Shown here: piece by piece, positions 43,001-53,460 of the stretch
Position numbering within the stretch: the first letter of the stretch is position 1
How the letters are laid out: the number at the start of each line of letters is the position of its first letter
Source: Stappia sp.
Lineage (GTDB): Bacteria; Pseudomonadota; Alphaproteobacteria; Rhizobiales; Stappiaceae
DNA: 64,000 nucleotides
Reading direction: 5' to 3'
NCBI RefSeq assembly: GCF_040110915.1
Contig: NZ_CP157793.1
Location: forward strand, 2,120,939 to 2,184,938
Made by a program: the position numbers and the translations under genes
Notes under the pieces: model-generated
What the model was told of the DNA's origin: nothing
The model's database searches: none
The model's input: the letters and a program-made list of their open reading frames with translations, nothing else

Positions 43001-44190
43001 CGCACGTCGCCGCCTCGGCCCGGATCGCCCGGACCGGCCGGCTTATCGCCGAACAGGCCGTCGCCGTCGCCGCCCGAGCCCGCGCGTCCGCCGGAGCTTT
43101 GCGCGAGGATGCCGAAGGCCCCCGCCCCCGTCGTGTCGACCGTGGCGTTGATATCGAGCGTGACCGTGCCGCCATTGCCGGCGGAACCGCCGGTCCCGGC
43201 CATCTTGTGGCCTTCGGAGTCCTCGCCGTAGCCTCCGTCGCCGCCCGTGCTGGACAGCCCGATGCCCACGGCATCCTCGTCGCGGGTGACGATGGTCAGC
43301 GTCGTGGTGTCCGCCGCGCCGGCACGCGCGATCAGGCTTACCGCGCCGCCGTCGCCGCCGTTACCCCCGTCGCCCCCGGCATCGCCGGCCAGCACCGCAT
43401 CGGTGAAGCCGCCCTTGCCGCCGTCGTTTCCCGTCGATTTCGCCACGATCCCGGCGGCGCCGCCGTGGCCGTTGTGCACGATCCTGTGACCGTCGGACAC
43501 GGTGATGGAGACGTCGCCGCCCTTGCCGCCGCTGCCGCCATCGCCGCCATCGGCCTGGTGAAATCCGGTGGTGGAGGCATCGCCGCCCTTGCCGCCCTTG
43601 CCGCCGGTCGTCACGACCGAAATCGCGGGATTCCAGGCGTCCGTCTGCAGCACGGAGGCCGGCTGCCCGCCGCCCGCCGCCTTCAGGACGACATCGACAT
43701 GCGCGCCATGGCCGCCCGAACCGCCCCTGCCGCCATGCGCGGTGGCGGCGGCACGATGGGACTTCTGTCCGTTCGCCCCGTCGCCGCCGGTGATGTCGAT
43801 GTCCACCGCCCCGCCGCCGACGGACATGCCGTGTCCGGAATCGAGACTGATGGACACCGTCCGCGTCTCCGCGCCAAGCCCGTTGTCACCGGGCTTTCCG
43901 TCGCCATGATGTTCGGTTCCCCCCGGCGACTTGGCCGCCGGGACCACGTGCTTCAGTTCGACGAAGGGGAACGTCTGGGTCCAGGTCACATCCTGCGACA
44001 GGGCGCGGATATCGACCGACTTGATCGTGCCGGAATCGTTGTGGACCCGATTGTCGACGATCCCCGTGCAGGTGGTCGCCCCGCCGCTTGTGGTGCAACC
44101 GGCCTCGGCGGCCGGGGTCAGGCTCGTGGCCGAAAGAAGAACGGCCAGGACCGGCAGGGCGGCCCTGCGCGACGTCGCATATGTGGTCAT
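37081..44190 (-). CDS. Giant glycine-rich autotransporter (type Va secretion)
   Basis: A 2,369-residue protein. It starts with a signal peptide (RRAALPVLAVLLSATSLTPAAEA), followed by a Cys-containing mature N-terminus (GCTTSGGATTC). The passenger of about 1,900 residues is built from more than 20 units of the form (G/A)IFAQS(V/I/L)GGGGGxGG, separated by Gly/Asp/Ser-rich strands. It predicts a long beta-helix rich in acidic, calcium-type loops. The last 270 residues or so form an outer-membrane autotransporter barrel ending in the aromatic RLRWQF. A non-repeat, charged, lower-GC insert lies near 39760-39900. No protease motif is seen; adhesion or biofilm is the usual role of such proteins (inference). 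It appears to be transcribed alone. Confidence 0.9.
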   Translation of the reverse strand: MTTYATSRRAALPVLAVLLSATSLTPAAEAGCTTSGGATTCTGIVDNRVHNDSGTIKSVDIRALSQDVTWTQTFPFVELKHVVPAAKSPGGTEHHGDGKPGDNGLGAETRTVSISLDSGHGMSVGGGAVDIDITGGDGANGQKSHRAAATAHGGRGGSGGHGAHVDVVLKAAGGGQPASVLQTDAWNPAISVVTTGGKGGKGGDASTTGFHQADGGDGGSGGKGGDVSITVSDGHRIVHNGHGGAAGIVAKSTGNDGGKGGFTDAVLAGDAGGDGGNGGDGGAVSLIARAGAADTTTLTIVTRDEDAVGIGLSSTGGDGGYGEDSEGHKMAGTGGSAGNGGTVTLDINATVDTTGAGAFGILAQSSGGRAGSGGDGDGLFGDKPAGPGDPGRGGDVRLTLDRSKVQTGGAGAFGVLVQTVGGKGGTGGKGGDWFSAHGEDGSSGGVGGNVVADLRDTQILTSGNDALGFVAQSIGGSGGAGGGADAWFHTVGGDGGTGGDGGTVDLRARKFSVDATGDHAEAILLQSIGGGGGVAGTSSSIQSIGGGGGAGGDGGTLTLFVDDLFGGTNGDNSAGIQLSSIGGGGGNASNPSGLIAIGQDGGDGGDGGEIRLNDPSDGSSSQAPGKLGASTNGDFSDGVLLQSIGGGGGKGGSSHETGIFAVGLIGSSGGKGGHGGDIRFHGTDADDIDTSGNHANGFVAQSLGGGGGTGGTVTTVSAVNAGLNIKVGASKSKKDNHGGTVSGTLGGTIDTRGDGSAAVVLQSIGGGGGNAGNHMTMTFGARFGHELGANGDHGGTGGTVDLTSTADLTTLGANADGIVAMSVGGGGGRSGSTFELDYGASVDLNLFSTHGGHGGAGGDAGTVSVTSSGAISTAGAHSSGIAALSIAGGGGKSGDTMTVNAGLDIGTAIGRDGGKGGTAGTVTAHNQGSITTAGGFGYGILGLSVGGGGGAAGSAATVDGGLASFSGTVGGGGGSGGSGGDVSAYNDLKASIETSGDKSVGIFAQSLGGGGGAGGSIFAGTVTMAAITANVGGAGGSGGSAGEVHVENHGSLVTHGEDAAGALLQSIGGHGGTGGSVSGFSETLGEITGDISVNVGGAGGKGGTAGHVYGGNFGAATIETHGFRAAGLEARSVGGSGGDGGSVHVGTISPGSATSESLTATLTVGGSGGEGGTGGTVTLANDGRIATGGDGASALYGQSIGGNGGDGGASVVYKVKQALPQGLNNTTTVGGSGGKGAVGGDVTVTAKSGSTLATTGKNAHAVYAQSVGGNGGRAGSAFAYFIDYQTQSEEDFLDVGSTVNVGGHGGTGMHAGGVTIGVESGAAITTDEKLSYGIFAQSVGGGGGDGGAAGSSTYGLSAKPLKEEEEEEDNKRGYKIDTTIGGSAGAGGDGDAVTVTNDGTVATKGDTAIGIFAQSVGGGGGSASNGTPFDLGSLPTYKNIDDLKEDFEEYIRDLIEDTPIGKINEMTEYIVAAKKWSKGFSLTLGGSGGAAGTGGDVTVRSAGTVTTEGHDATAIFVQSVGGGGGQGGKGSKGNLNKITFAGGGGKGSDGGSVTVDVRNVTTSGNFAGGIFAQSVGGGGGVAGDHEKTTIGTLDSLSEDLGIGAFLPKKDSTGDGGAVQVTVSADGVLKTTGISAHGIFAQSVGGGGGVATTYTDTTDEDGRPIAETAVGSASGSGQGGRVEVHVDGTVLVSGRDSNAIFAQSVSGTSKSSYSDGVLVDVSGLVEASGEHGRAILVQTEEGGTDPKHPTSGGVSHVVIHEGGLVRTTHSNPHETIGFLDGRTVFDGDRLGHSNLLDNAGTISSRITAIATQGETSLRIHNSGTITGRLNLEGTGAKDIVNNQGGVIWFGGSTLGTHTQSRFENSGTLKPGWLHDTRTFKIEGAGHFVQTDTGVLMFDVDTSGDTLKNGKTVLDFGSITLAGTFQPNFIHNPDFVSGDRGEFKNIVELRTKSGTPIYDSFEMPYGTALHYRTAEWVDTPEGGVAYSTTFEVDYTGEKSGANLGENGKAFGARFDDLMGALNAGTLSADHSARVSDLGKHILSARDNAALKKIYREQMVDEGAMGVHKALAASHAIQSLLRSCPELDPDNPDTFYRQRECVWSKAVGGIVNHDTTASNPGFTEKVGGFAMGAQWEIADRVFLEGVAQYEAVTIDGDNYRQDGHQVSAGVALKKEIGNLELSGSLSGGVYGYDHRRSYSSLSGWSNATADIDGRFVSADARIAAIFESGGLYVKPSASVALTQMWQDAFTETGSGGLNWTVDAVDHTAVYVRPMVEVGRAFDMSGSAAVAFLRAGVSHQITDPETRVRTSLVGSGGIDGIDLDVATDRTRFEFEAGLNADLDHGLSLELLANTTVSENSEALGGQFRLRWQF

Positions 44191-44383
44191 GAGAACAATT
44201 CCGGTGAGAACGGCGGGAGATTGCAGGAGAGAACGATTCGGTTAAGAGCGTCTTGTTTTAGCAGAAGATTCCGCTTCAACCGAGGGACAACTCAATCTCA
44301 GGTTGGAGACCCGGCGCGCCGGCGATACCGCTCTCCCCGCCCCGGACAGCGGCCGAAAGGGCGACCGCATCGGCGATCCGGGA

Positions 44384-45223
44384 TCACCCGTCGAAGCTGG
44401 CCTGAAACGATGTCGGTGTCAGCGAGACATGCGCATCGAGCGGCGGGCGGAGTTCAAAGGCTCTCGGCTCGCGCGCGAAGTTCCACAAGCGGACAAGGCA
44501 CCACTCGGCGCGTCTTTCGTCGGCGACGTCCAGCTCGTTGCGGGTGATGTGAAACGGCGTTCGCTCCCATCCGTTGGTCGTCTTGACCTCGATCAGGCGC
44601 GACCGCCCGTCCGGCGCATAGCTGGCGATGTCATAGCCCGCGCCATCGCCGTCCTCCTGCGAGACCCAGCGGACCTTGCGCGCCAGATCGGCGCGCCCGG
44701 CCACTTGCAGACTGCTCCGCTCATGCACCAGCACCCGCTCCTCGCCGGCACGGCCGAGGGCCCGGTTGCGCGCGTCCCGGCTCGCCACGTCGAACTTGCG
44801 GGCGATTTGGAGCATTTGCTCCAGTTCTTTCGGTGGCGGCTGGTTGGACAGCGTGGGCGGCGGTCCGATCCAGATCGGCGCCGCGTCCTCCAGGCCGCTC
44901 GCCGGACGCCAACCGACGCAGGGGTCGAGCCACACCGGATTGCGTGCCAGCCAGCGCGCCACGGCATCGACCAGCGGCATCTGGAAATTGAAGGCGGGCT
45001 TGTAGCCGGGAATCCAGACCTCGCCGAGCCCCTTCAGCACCGCACTGATGTTCTGGTGCTTGAACTCGACCGCTCCTTCCGAACGACCGTTCAACCGCGG
45101 CAGAAGGGCGCGACGATGCTCCGCCTTGCTGTAGCGGTGCCCCGCGACATCTTCCTTCAGCATCGCGAAATAGTCCGCGACGATCAGATCGTTTTCTGCA
45201 TCGGTCCAGTCAGGCCCCCTCAT
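44384..45223 (-). CDS. DUF3883-domain protein, nuclease-like
   Basis: The 279-residue protein ends in a DUF3883 region (GYDIASYAPDGRSRLIEVKTTNGWERTPFHITRNEL). This carries a D...E-V-K pattern like the PD-(D/E)xK nuclease core. The N-terminal 130 residues are less conserved and begin WTDAENDLIVADYFAMLKEDVAG, resembling a small DNA-binding/SANT-like helix set seen before DUF3883. Such proteins occur alone or beside restriction-type systems; no helicase or methylase is adjacent here. The 192 bp between it and the autotransporter hold no clear element. Function not established. Confidence 0.75.
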   Translation of the reverse strand: MRGPDWTDAENDLIVADYFAMLKEDVAGHRYSKAEHRRALLPRLNGRSEGAVEFKHQNISAVLKGLGEVWIPGYKPAFNFQMPLVDAVARWLARNPVWLDPCVGWRPASGLEDAAPIWIGPPPTLSNQPPPKELEQMLQIARKFDVASRDARNRALGRAGEERVLVHERSSLQVAGRADLARKVRWVSQEDGDGAGYDIASYAPDGRSRLIEVKTTNGWERTPFHITRNELDVADERRAEWCLVRLWNFAREPRAFELRPPLDAHVSLTPTSFQASFDG

Positions 45224-45356
45224 GCAGCCAGGCTAAAGGCGCGAAGTGCACTTGTCATCAAGGACTTCTCCGACACAACGAACGCATCGCGCCGCCCGAC
45301 CGCCGCGGCAACAGGCGGTTCTTCTGGCTCCCGCGCCACCGGGGGCCGGCTTCACC

Positions 45357-46562
<1,206 letters not shown>

Positions 46563-46729
46563 GCGTACAACCTCCTTTCCTCGGGGCCTGAAGGTTCCAG
46601 AGGGGGAAGGTCAAGGGCGCCCGAAAGATCCGGCATCGGCCTGAATACGGTCCTGAAACGCGCCGGAGGCCCGGGCGATCCCGACCGCGCGAAAAAACCC
46701 TCGCCGGCCGGAAGCGCCTGCGGGAGCCG

Positions 46730-47569
46730 TCAGGTCTCGCGATGCGCCTGCGCGTATGTCGCCGGGGTCGTTCCCGTGTGGGCACGGAAGATGCGCGTGA
46801 AATGGCTCTGGCTGGAAAATCCGCAGGACAATGCCACCTCGACGATCGGCACCCGGTCCCGCAGCATCCGCTTTGCCCGCTCGATGCGCCGCTGCGCGAT
46901 CCATGTGTGCGGCGTGACGCCGCGCGACGCCTTGAACATCCGGTTGAGGTGGAAGGGCGACAGATCGGCGACGGCGGCCAGATGCTCCAGCCGGATCGTG
47001 TCGCCCAGACGCGCTTCGATCCACGCGTCCAGACGGCGCAGCACACGCGGGGAAAGCCCGCCGCGCAGGGTGACGCGGCGCGGCCCGAGACCGCCCACCA
47101 GGTCCGCGAAGGCGGCGTCGCCCAGAAACACGTCGCCCGCGACGGCCGCCTCGGCGAGCCGGCTCAGCGGACCGACGAGGACGGGGAGCTCGGCGAAGGT
47201 CGCCTCCGCCAGCCCCAGATGCCGGGCATCGCGGTCATGAATGTCGGCGAAGGCGGCGCTCAGCCGGTCGTGCGGCACGTAGAGATGCACGAAGCGGAAC
47301 GGCGTGGTGATCTCCCAGTGCGAGCGGTGCCCTTCCGGGAGAATGCACACGGTCCCCGGCCGGCCCGTGCCGTCGCCCTTGTCGAGCCGGCGCGTGCCGG
47401 TTCCGCCCGCCAGATACAGGCTGAAGGCGTGACCTTGCGGCGCGTCATAGGTGATCCGGTCGTTCCGGTTTTCCCAAAGCGTCACCGTCCGCTGCCCGCC
47501 GAGGTCGAGCGAGGCCACCGCCCGGGCGGCGGGAGAACGGTCGAGAAAATCGCGCACAATCCTAGTCAT
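46730..47569 (-). CDS. AraC-family transcriptional regulator
   Basis: The 279-residue protein has an N-terminal cupin-like sensing region (about residues 20-110: FSLYLAGGTGTRRLD, GTVCILPEGHRSHWE). The C-terminal double HTH reads LEHLAAVADLSPFHLNRMFKASRGVTPHTWI and VEVALSCGFSSQSHFTRIFRAHTG. It is divergent from a DMT-family transporter gene with 119 bp between, so regulation of that transporter is plausible. The permease gene downstream on the same strand is a second candidate. Inducer unknown. Confidence 0.9.
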   Translation of the reverse strand: MTRIVRDFLDRSPAARAVASLDLGGQRTVTLWENRNDRITYDAPQGHAFSLYLAGGTGTRRLDKGDGTGRPGTVCILPEGHRSHWEITTPFRFVHLYVPHDRLSAAFADIHDRDARHLGLAEATFAELPVLVGPLSRLAEAAVAGDVFLGDAAFADLVGGLGPRRVTLRGGLSPRVLRRLDAWIEARLGDTIRLEHLAAVADLSPFHLNRMFKASRGVTPHTWIAQRRIERAKRMLRDRVPIVEVALSCGFSSQSHFTRIFRAHTGTTPATYAQAHRET

Positions 47570-48578
47570 GGCAAACCCTATACCGCCGCAGCCGCCCGGG
47601 CGAAAAGCGCATCGGCGCGCTTCACCGCAAGATCGTGCAAGGGGTGGCGCCCTTTTTCGCCTATGAGCGGCTCGACAAGGAGCCGCGCATGACCCGTCTC
47701 ATCGACACCCCCGTCCTGTTTATCGCAACGGTGCTGATCTGGGGCACGACATGGATCGCCATTGCGGCCCAGGTCGGAGACGTCCAGGTCGCCGTTTCGG
47801 TCTTTTATCGCTTCGCCCTGGCGGGCGTCCTGATGCTTGCCGGGCTCGCCCTCATCGGCCGTCTCGAACGCCCCCGGATCTGGCGCTTCGTGGTCGTTCA
47901 GGCCCTGTGTCTGTTCTGCCTGAATTTCATCGGCCTTTACGCAGCCACGGCGACCGTCCCCTCCGGCCTCGTGTCGGTCGTTTTCTCGCTCGCCTCGATC
48001 TTCAACGCGCTCAACGCCCGCCTTTTCTTCAAGGACCCGCTGGAGCGGCGGACACTCGTGGCCGGAGCTCTCGGCTTTTGCGGGCTCGCTCTTCTTTTCT
48101 GGCAGGATCTTGCCGTCTCCCTCGACCCGGCGACCCTGCGCGGCATCGGCTTCGCCGTGCTGGGAACCGCCATTTTCTCGCTCGGAAACATGGCCTCGCG
48201 CAAGAATTCCGCGCTTGGCATCACGCCGGTAACCGCAAACGCCTGGGGGATGGGGATCGCCGCGCTCGTCCTGCTTTGCCTGCTGGTGGCAACGGGTCAG
48301 CCGTTTGCGGTGCCTCGGGCCGGCACCTATTGGGTCGCGCTGGTGTATCTGGCCGTGATCGGCTCCATTCTGGGCTTCACGGCGTATCTGCTGCTGGTCG
48401 CGCGCATCGGCTCCGCGCGCGCGGGCTACGCCACCGTTCTGTTCCCGATCGTCGCGCTGGCGCTGTCGACCGTGTTCGAGGGCTACCAGTGGAGCCTCAC
48501 CGCCGTCCTCGGCGTGGTCCTCGCAGCCATCGGGAACATCGTGATGTTCAAGCCGCGCCGACCGGAACAGCCGCCGTA

Positions 48579-50378
<1,800 letters not shown>

Positions 50379-50502
50379 CGTGGGCGGTACCGGGGTTGAA
50401 GCTGCGCATTTCGGTGCAGCTTCTGTCGGACTCAGACGATGGCTGCGAGGCCCCGGCATGATCGACTTGGCGGATCGCGTCAAGGCGCGGGCTGGCCGGA
50501 CC

Positions 50503-50528
50503 GGGCGCGCGAGGACCCTCGCGCGCCC
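50503..50528 (-). terminator. Stem-loop after the sugar ABC operon
   Basis: GGGCGCGCGAG and CTCGCGCGCCC form an 11-bp perfect stem with loop GACC, 10 bp past the substrate-binding-protein stop. No T-tract follows, so it may work with Rho or protect the mRNA end. Confidence 0.5.
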
Positions 50529-50537
50529 GCTCGCCGC

Positions 50538-51470
50538 TCAGAAGGCGGGGTCGACCTCGTCCACATTGTCGATGGTGACGACGGTCAGCGGGATCGGCAG
50601 GCGGTTCTCGACCGTTTCGCCGTCAAGGATGCGGGCCATCGTGTCGATGGCGAGCCGACCGTCGAGAACCGGAGACTGCACGATGGTCGAATACATCTCG
50701 CCCTCGCGGATCGACTGGAACGCGTCGCGCTGGCCGTTGATCCCGGTGATCGGCGGCGTCGGCGCATCGCCACGGGCCTCGCGCCAGGCATCGATGAAGC
50801 CGCGCGCCATGGTGTCGTCATTCGCATAGACCCCGTCGATCCTGTCACCGAAGCGGGTGATCAGATCGCGCGAGGCGACAAGCGCGCGCTGCTGGTCGAA
50901 GTCGGCATTGACGACCTCGAGGACCTCGATTCCGGACCCCATTTCCTCAAGCGCGTCGATGAAGCCGCCGGTGCGGCCGATGGTGGTGCCGTTGCCCGCC
51001 TGCCCCGCGATGATGACGACACCGCCCGTTCCGCCCATCGCCTCGTTGAGCGCCTTCGCGGCCATCCCGCCCTGCTGGTAGGTGTCGGGCCCGGTGAAGG
51101 ACGCGTAGAGCGGCGTGGCCTGGGGATCCATCGGCGAGTTGATGATCACGACGGGAATGCCGACCTGTTGCGCCCGCGCCATGGACGGGATGTAGGCCTG
51201 CGGGTCGAGCGGCCACAGGATGATGCCGTCGACGTTGCGCGCGATGCAGGTGTTCATCTGGTCGGTGCCGGTCTGGGCGTCGAAGTCCTGCGACAGGCTG
51301 AGGATCTCGAGCCCCAGTTCCTCGGCGCGCGCGTTCAGCGCCTCGTTGGCCGGCGTCACATAGGCGTGACTGTCGGCGGCCGTGACATAGCACACGGTCC
51401 GATCCTGCGCGAAGGCCGCGCCGGTCGAGATGAGCGCGGCCGCGGCCGCGCAAAGCATGGTCGTCTTCAC
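50538..51470 (-). CDS. Sugar ABC transporter periplasmic binding protein (RbsB type)
   Basis: The 310-residue periplasmic-binding protein has a signal peptide (MLCAAAAALISTGAAFAQ) and the type I sugar-binding fold (ARNVDGIILWPLDPQAYIPSMARAQQVGIPVVIINSP; GVYANDDTMARGFIDAW). The start is GTG 51470, eight bases after AGGAGGAGG, and its GTGA overlaps the permease stop. ATG 51458 is a second possibility. As the last gene of a leftward operon with two permeases and a double ATPase, it supplies the sugar-specific uptake component. The ligand is likely a deoxy- or branched sugar of the catabolic genes upstream. Confidence 0.92.
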   Translation of the reverse strand: MKTTMLCAAAAALISTGAAFAQDRTVCYVTAADSHAYVTPANEALNARAEELGLEILSLSQDFDAQTGTDQMNTCIARNVDGIILWPLDPQAYIPSMARAQQVGIPVVIINSPMDPQATPLYASFTGPDTYQQGGMAAKALNEAMGGTGGVVIIAGQAGNGTTIGRTGGFIDALEEMGSGIEVLEVVNADFDQQRALVASRDLITRFGDRIDGVYANDDTMARGFIDAWREARGDAPTPPITGINGQRDAFQSIREGEMYSTIVQSPVLDGRLAIDTMARILDGETVENRLPIPLTVVTIDNVDEVDPAF

Positions 51471-52480
51471 TGGGTTTCCTCCTCCTTGTTTTTCCGGAGT
51501 GCGGCTCCGGCTCCGACTGCGGCCCCGGGGCCCGGCCTGTGCCGGCGCGGTCCGAAGCCGATGGTGCGGTCCAGCGCGACGATCATCAGGAGGATGACCC
51601 CGATGACGATCTGCTGCACGTAGGCGGGCACGGAGCTGAACTCCATCCCGGTCGTGAGAACGGCAATCACCGCGACCCCGCCCAGCGTGCCCAGCGCCGA
51701 GCCGCGCCCTCCCTCGATCAGGGTGCCGCCGACGACGGTCGCGGTGATGGCAAGGATGGTGAGATCGGCGCCGAAGGTGGGCGATCCGGTGTTGACGGAC
51801 AGGCTCTGCAGGATGCCGGCCAGCCCGGCGAGACCGCTGGCGAAGACGAACGCCCCGAAATGCACCCGCTGCTCGCGAATGCCGCTTGCCCTGGCGGCCG
51901 CCGCGTTGGAGCCGGTCGCGAAGACGTTGCGCCCGGCGACCGTGCGCGTCAGCCAGATGTGCAGTACGACGATCAGGCAGAGAAAGAGGATGCCGCGCAA
52001 CGTGAAGATCCCGCCGATGGTCCGGCTGATCTCCAGCGCGAACATGATGTCGATGCCCGAAACGGGCTGACTTTCGGTGATCAGATGCGCCATGGCCCGA
52101 AACATCAGCATCGTGGCCAGCGTCGCCACCAGCGAGTTGATCCGCGCCCAGATGACGAGCGCTCCGTTCAGCGCCCCGGCCGCCATCCCGACCGCCGTCG
52201 CGACGAGCGCGCCGGGCAGGATCCCGATCTGGGGCTGAAGCTGAACCGCGACGATGCCGGCGAGCGCGAACACCGCGCCGCCCGAAAGATCGATCTTGCC
52301 CGAGATCAGCAACACCGTCAGGCCGGCCGCCAGCAGACCGACGGAGGCCGCCCGGTCCAGCGCGAGCCCGGCCGTCGTCGCGCTCGCGAACCCGGGAACC
52401 AGGAGCACGCAGGCCGTGACGGCGACGGCCAGCGTCACCGCCACCCGGTAGCGCAACAGCAGGGACACAAGCGGCCTCAT
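51467..52480 (-). CDS. Sugar ABC transporter permease (RbsC type), second
   Basis: The 337-residue membrane protein of the BPD_transp_2 family has about 8-10 helices, the conserved GKIDLSGGAVFALAG and the late GGTLIEGGRGSALGTLGGVAVIAVL. It pairs with the permease encoded directly upstream; their genes overlap by ATGA (52480-52477). The C-terminus carries a Pro/Gly/Ala-rich tail ending RKNKEEETQ, absent from most RbsC proteins. Confidence 0.92.
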   Translation of the reverse strand: MRPLVSLLLRYRVAVTLAVAVTACVLLVPGFASATTAGLALDRAASVGLLAAGLTVLLISGKIDLSGGAVFALAGIVAVQLQPQIGILPGALVATAVGMAAGALNGALVIWARINSLVATLATMLMFRAMAHLITESQPVSGIDIMFALEISRTIGGIFTLRGILFLCLIVVLHIWLTRTVAGRNVFATGSNAAAARASGIREQRVHFGAFVFASGLAGLAGILQSLSVNTGSPTFGADLTILAITATVVGGTLIEGGRGSALGTLGGVAVIAVLTTGMEFSSVPAYVQQIVIGVILLMIVALDRTIGFGPRRHRPGPGAAVGAGAALRKNKEEETQ

Positions 52481-53460
52481 CGCGCCCTCCCCCGCAGCAA
52501 CACGTCGGCGGCGACCGCCACACTCATCAGCGCCCCGAGGGCGAGCCCCTGCACGGGGGTTCGCACGCCGAGCAACACCATCAGGTTGGTGAGCAGCGCC
52601 ACGAAGACCAGACCGCCGATGGCGCGCGGAACGCTGCCGAACCCGCCCGCGATCGAAATGCCGCCGACGACGACGGCGGTGATCGAGGCGAACTCGTAGC
52701 CCGCGCCGATTTCCGGCCGCGCCGCCTGAAGCGTCAACCCCAGAAGCACGCCGCTGACGCCCGAGGCCAGCCCCGTCAGCGCGAAGGCGCCGGCCTTCAC
52801 GAGCCGGACGGGGACGGCGCTGGCGCGCGCGGCGGCGTAATTCCCGCCGGTGGCCAGCGTCCAGCGCCCCCAGACGGAATGCGACATCAACACATGGCCG
52901 AGAAGCGCGAAGCCGGCGAACAGGACCACCACCATGGGGATGCCCGCAAGGCTCGACTTCACGAAGTCCGCCGACACCGGGTCGGTGCCATAGACGATGA
53001 CGCCGCCGACCGACCATTGCGCAAGGCCGAGGATGATCGCGCCGGTGCCAAGCGTCGCGATGATCGGGTTGACGCGAACGTACCCGACAAGGACCCCGTT
53101 CACGCAGCCCGCGGCGGTGGCCGCGGCAATCGCCAGGATCACCGCGAGCGGGACACCGACGATGGGCTGCAGGGCCAGCGACAGGATCGCGCCCGTGGCG
53201 ATCGTCGCCGGCACCGAGAGATCGGCGAGGCCGCCGGAAACGAGCACGAAGGTCATCGCCACGACCACGATGCCGGTGATCGACATCGAGGTCGCCACAT
53301 TCAACAGGTTGCCCGCCGTGAGGAAAACCGGGCTGATCGCGGTGCCTGCCACGAGTGCGGCGAGGATCATCGCCGGCAAGGCCAGCTGCTTCGCCATCCG
53401 CCCCAGCCCCTCGGCGCCAAACCTGTCGCCCGCCCGTGCGTCCTGCGTGTCCGCGCTCAT
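52477..53460 (-). CDS. Sugar ABC transporter permease (RbsC type), first
   Basis: A 327-residue BPD_transp_2 permease with VSGGLADLSVPATIATGAILSLA, RVNPIIATLGTGAIILGLAQW and VVVGGISIAGGFGSVPRAIGG. Two different RbsC-type permeases with one ATPase suggests a heterodimeric channel, as in rhamnose and autoinducer-2 transporters. ATG 53460 overlaps the ATPase stop (ATGA). Confidence 0.92.
   Translation of the reverse strand: MSADTQDARAGDRFGAEGLGRMAKQLALPAMILAALVAGTAISPVFLTAGNLLNVATSMSITGIVVVAMTFVLVSGGLADLSVPATIATGAILSLALQPIVGVPLAVILAIAAATAAGCVNGVLVGYVRVNPIIATLGTGAIILGLAQWSVGGVIVYGTDPVSADFVKSSLAGIPMVVVLFAGFALLGHVLMSHSVWGRWTLATGGNYAAARASAVPVRLVKAGAFALTGLASGVSGVLLGLTLQAARPEIGAGYEFASITAVVVGGISIAGGFGSVPRAIGGLVFVALLTNLMVLLGVRTPVQGLALGALMSVAVAADVLLRGRAR

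Noticed and set aside
37000..43200. Several long plus-strand frames (for example 36895-38886 and 38887-41577)
   Set aside because: They mirror the Gly-repeat codons of the autotransporter on the other strand; the repeats look gene-like but carry no independent start or domain.
37081..44000. CRISPR-like regular repeats
   Set aside because: The periodicity is in protein-coding Gly/Gln-Ser units, with variable length and no spacers.
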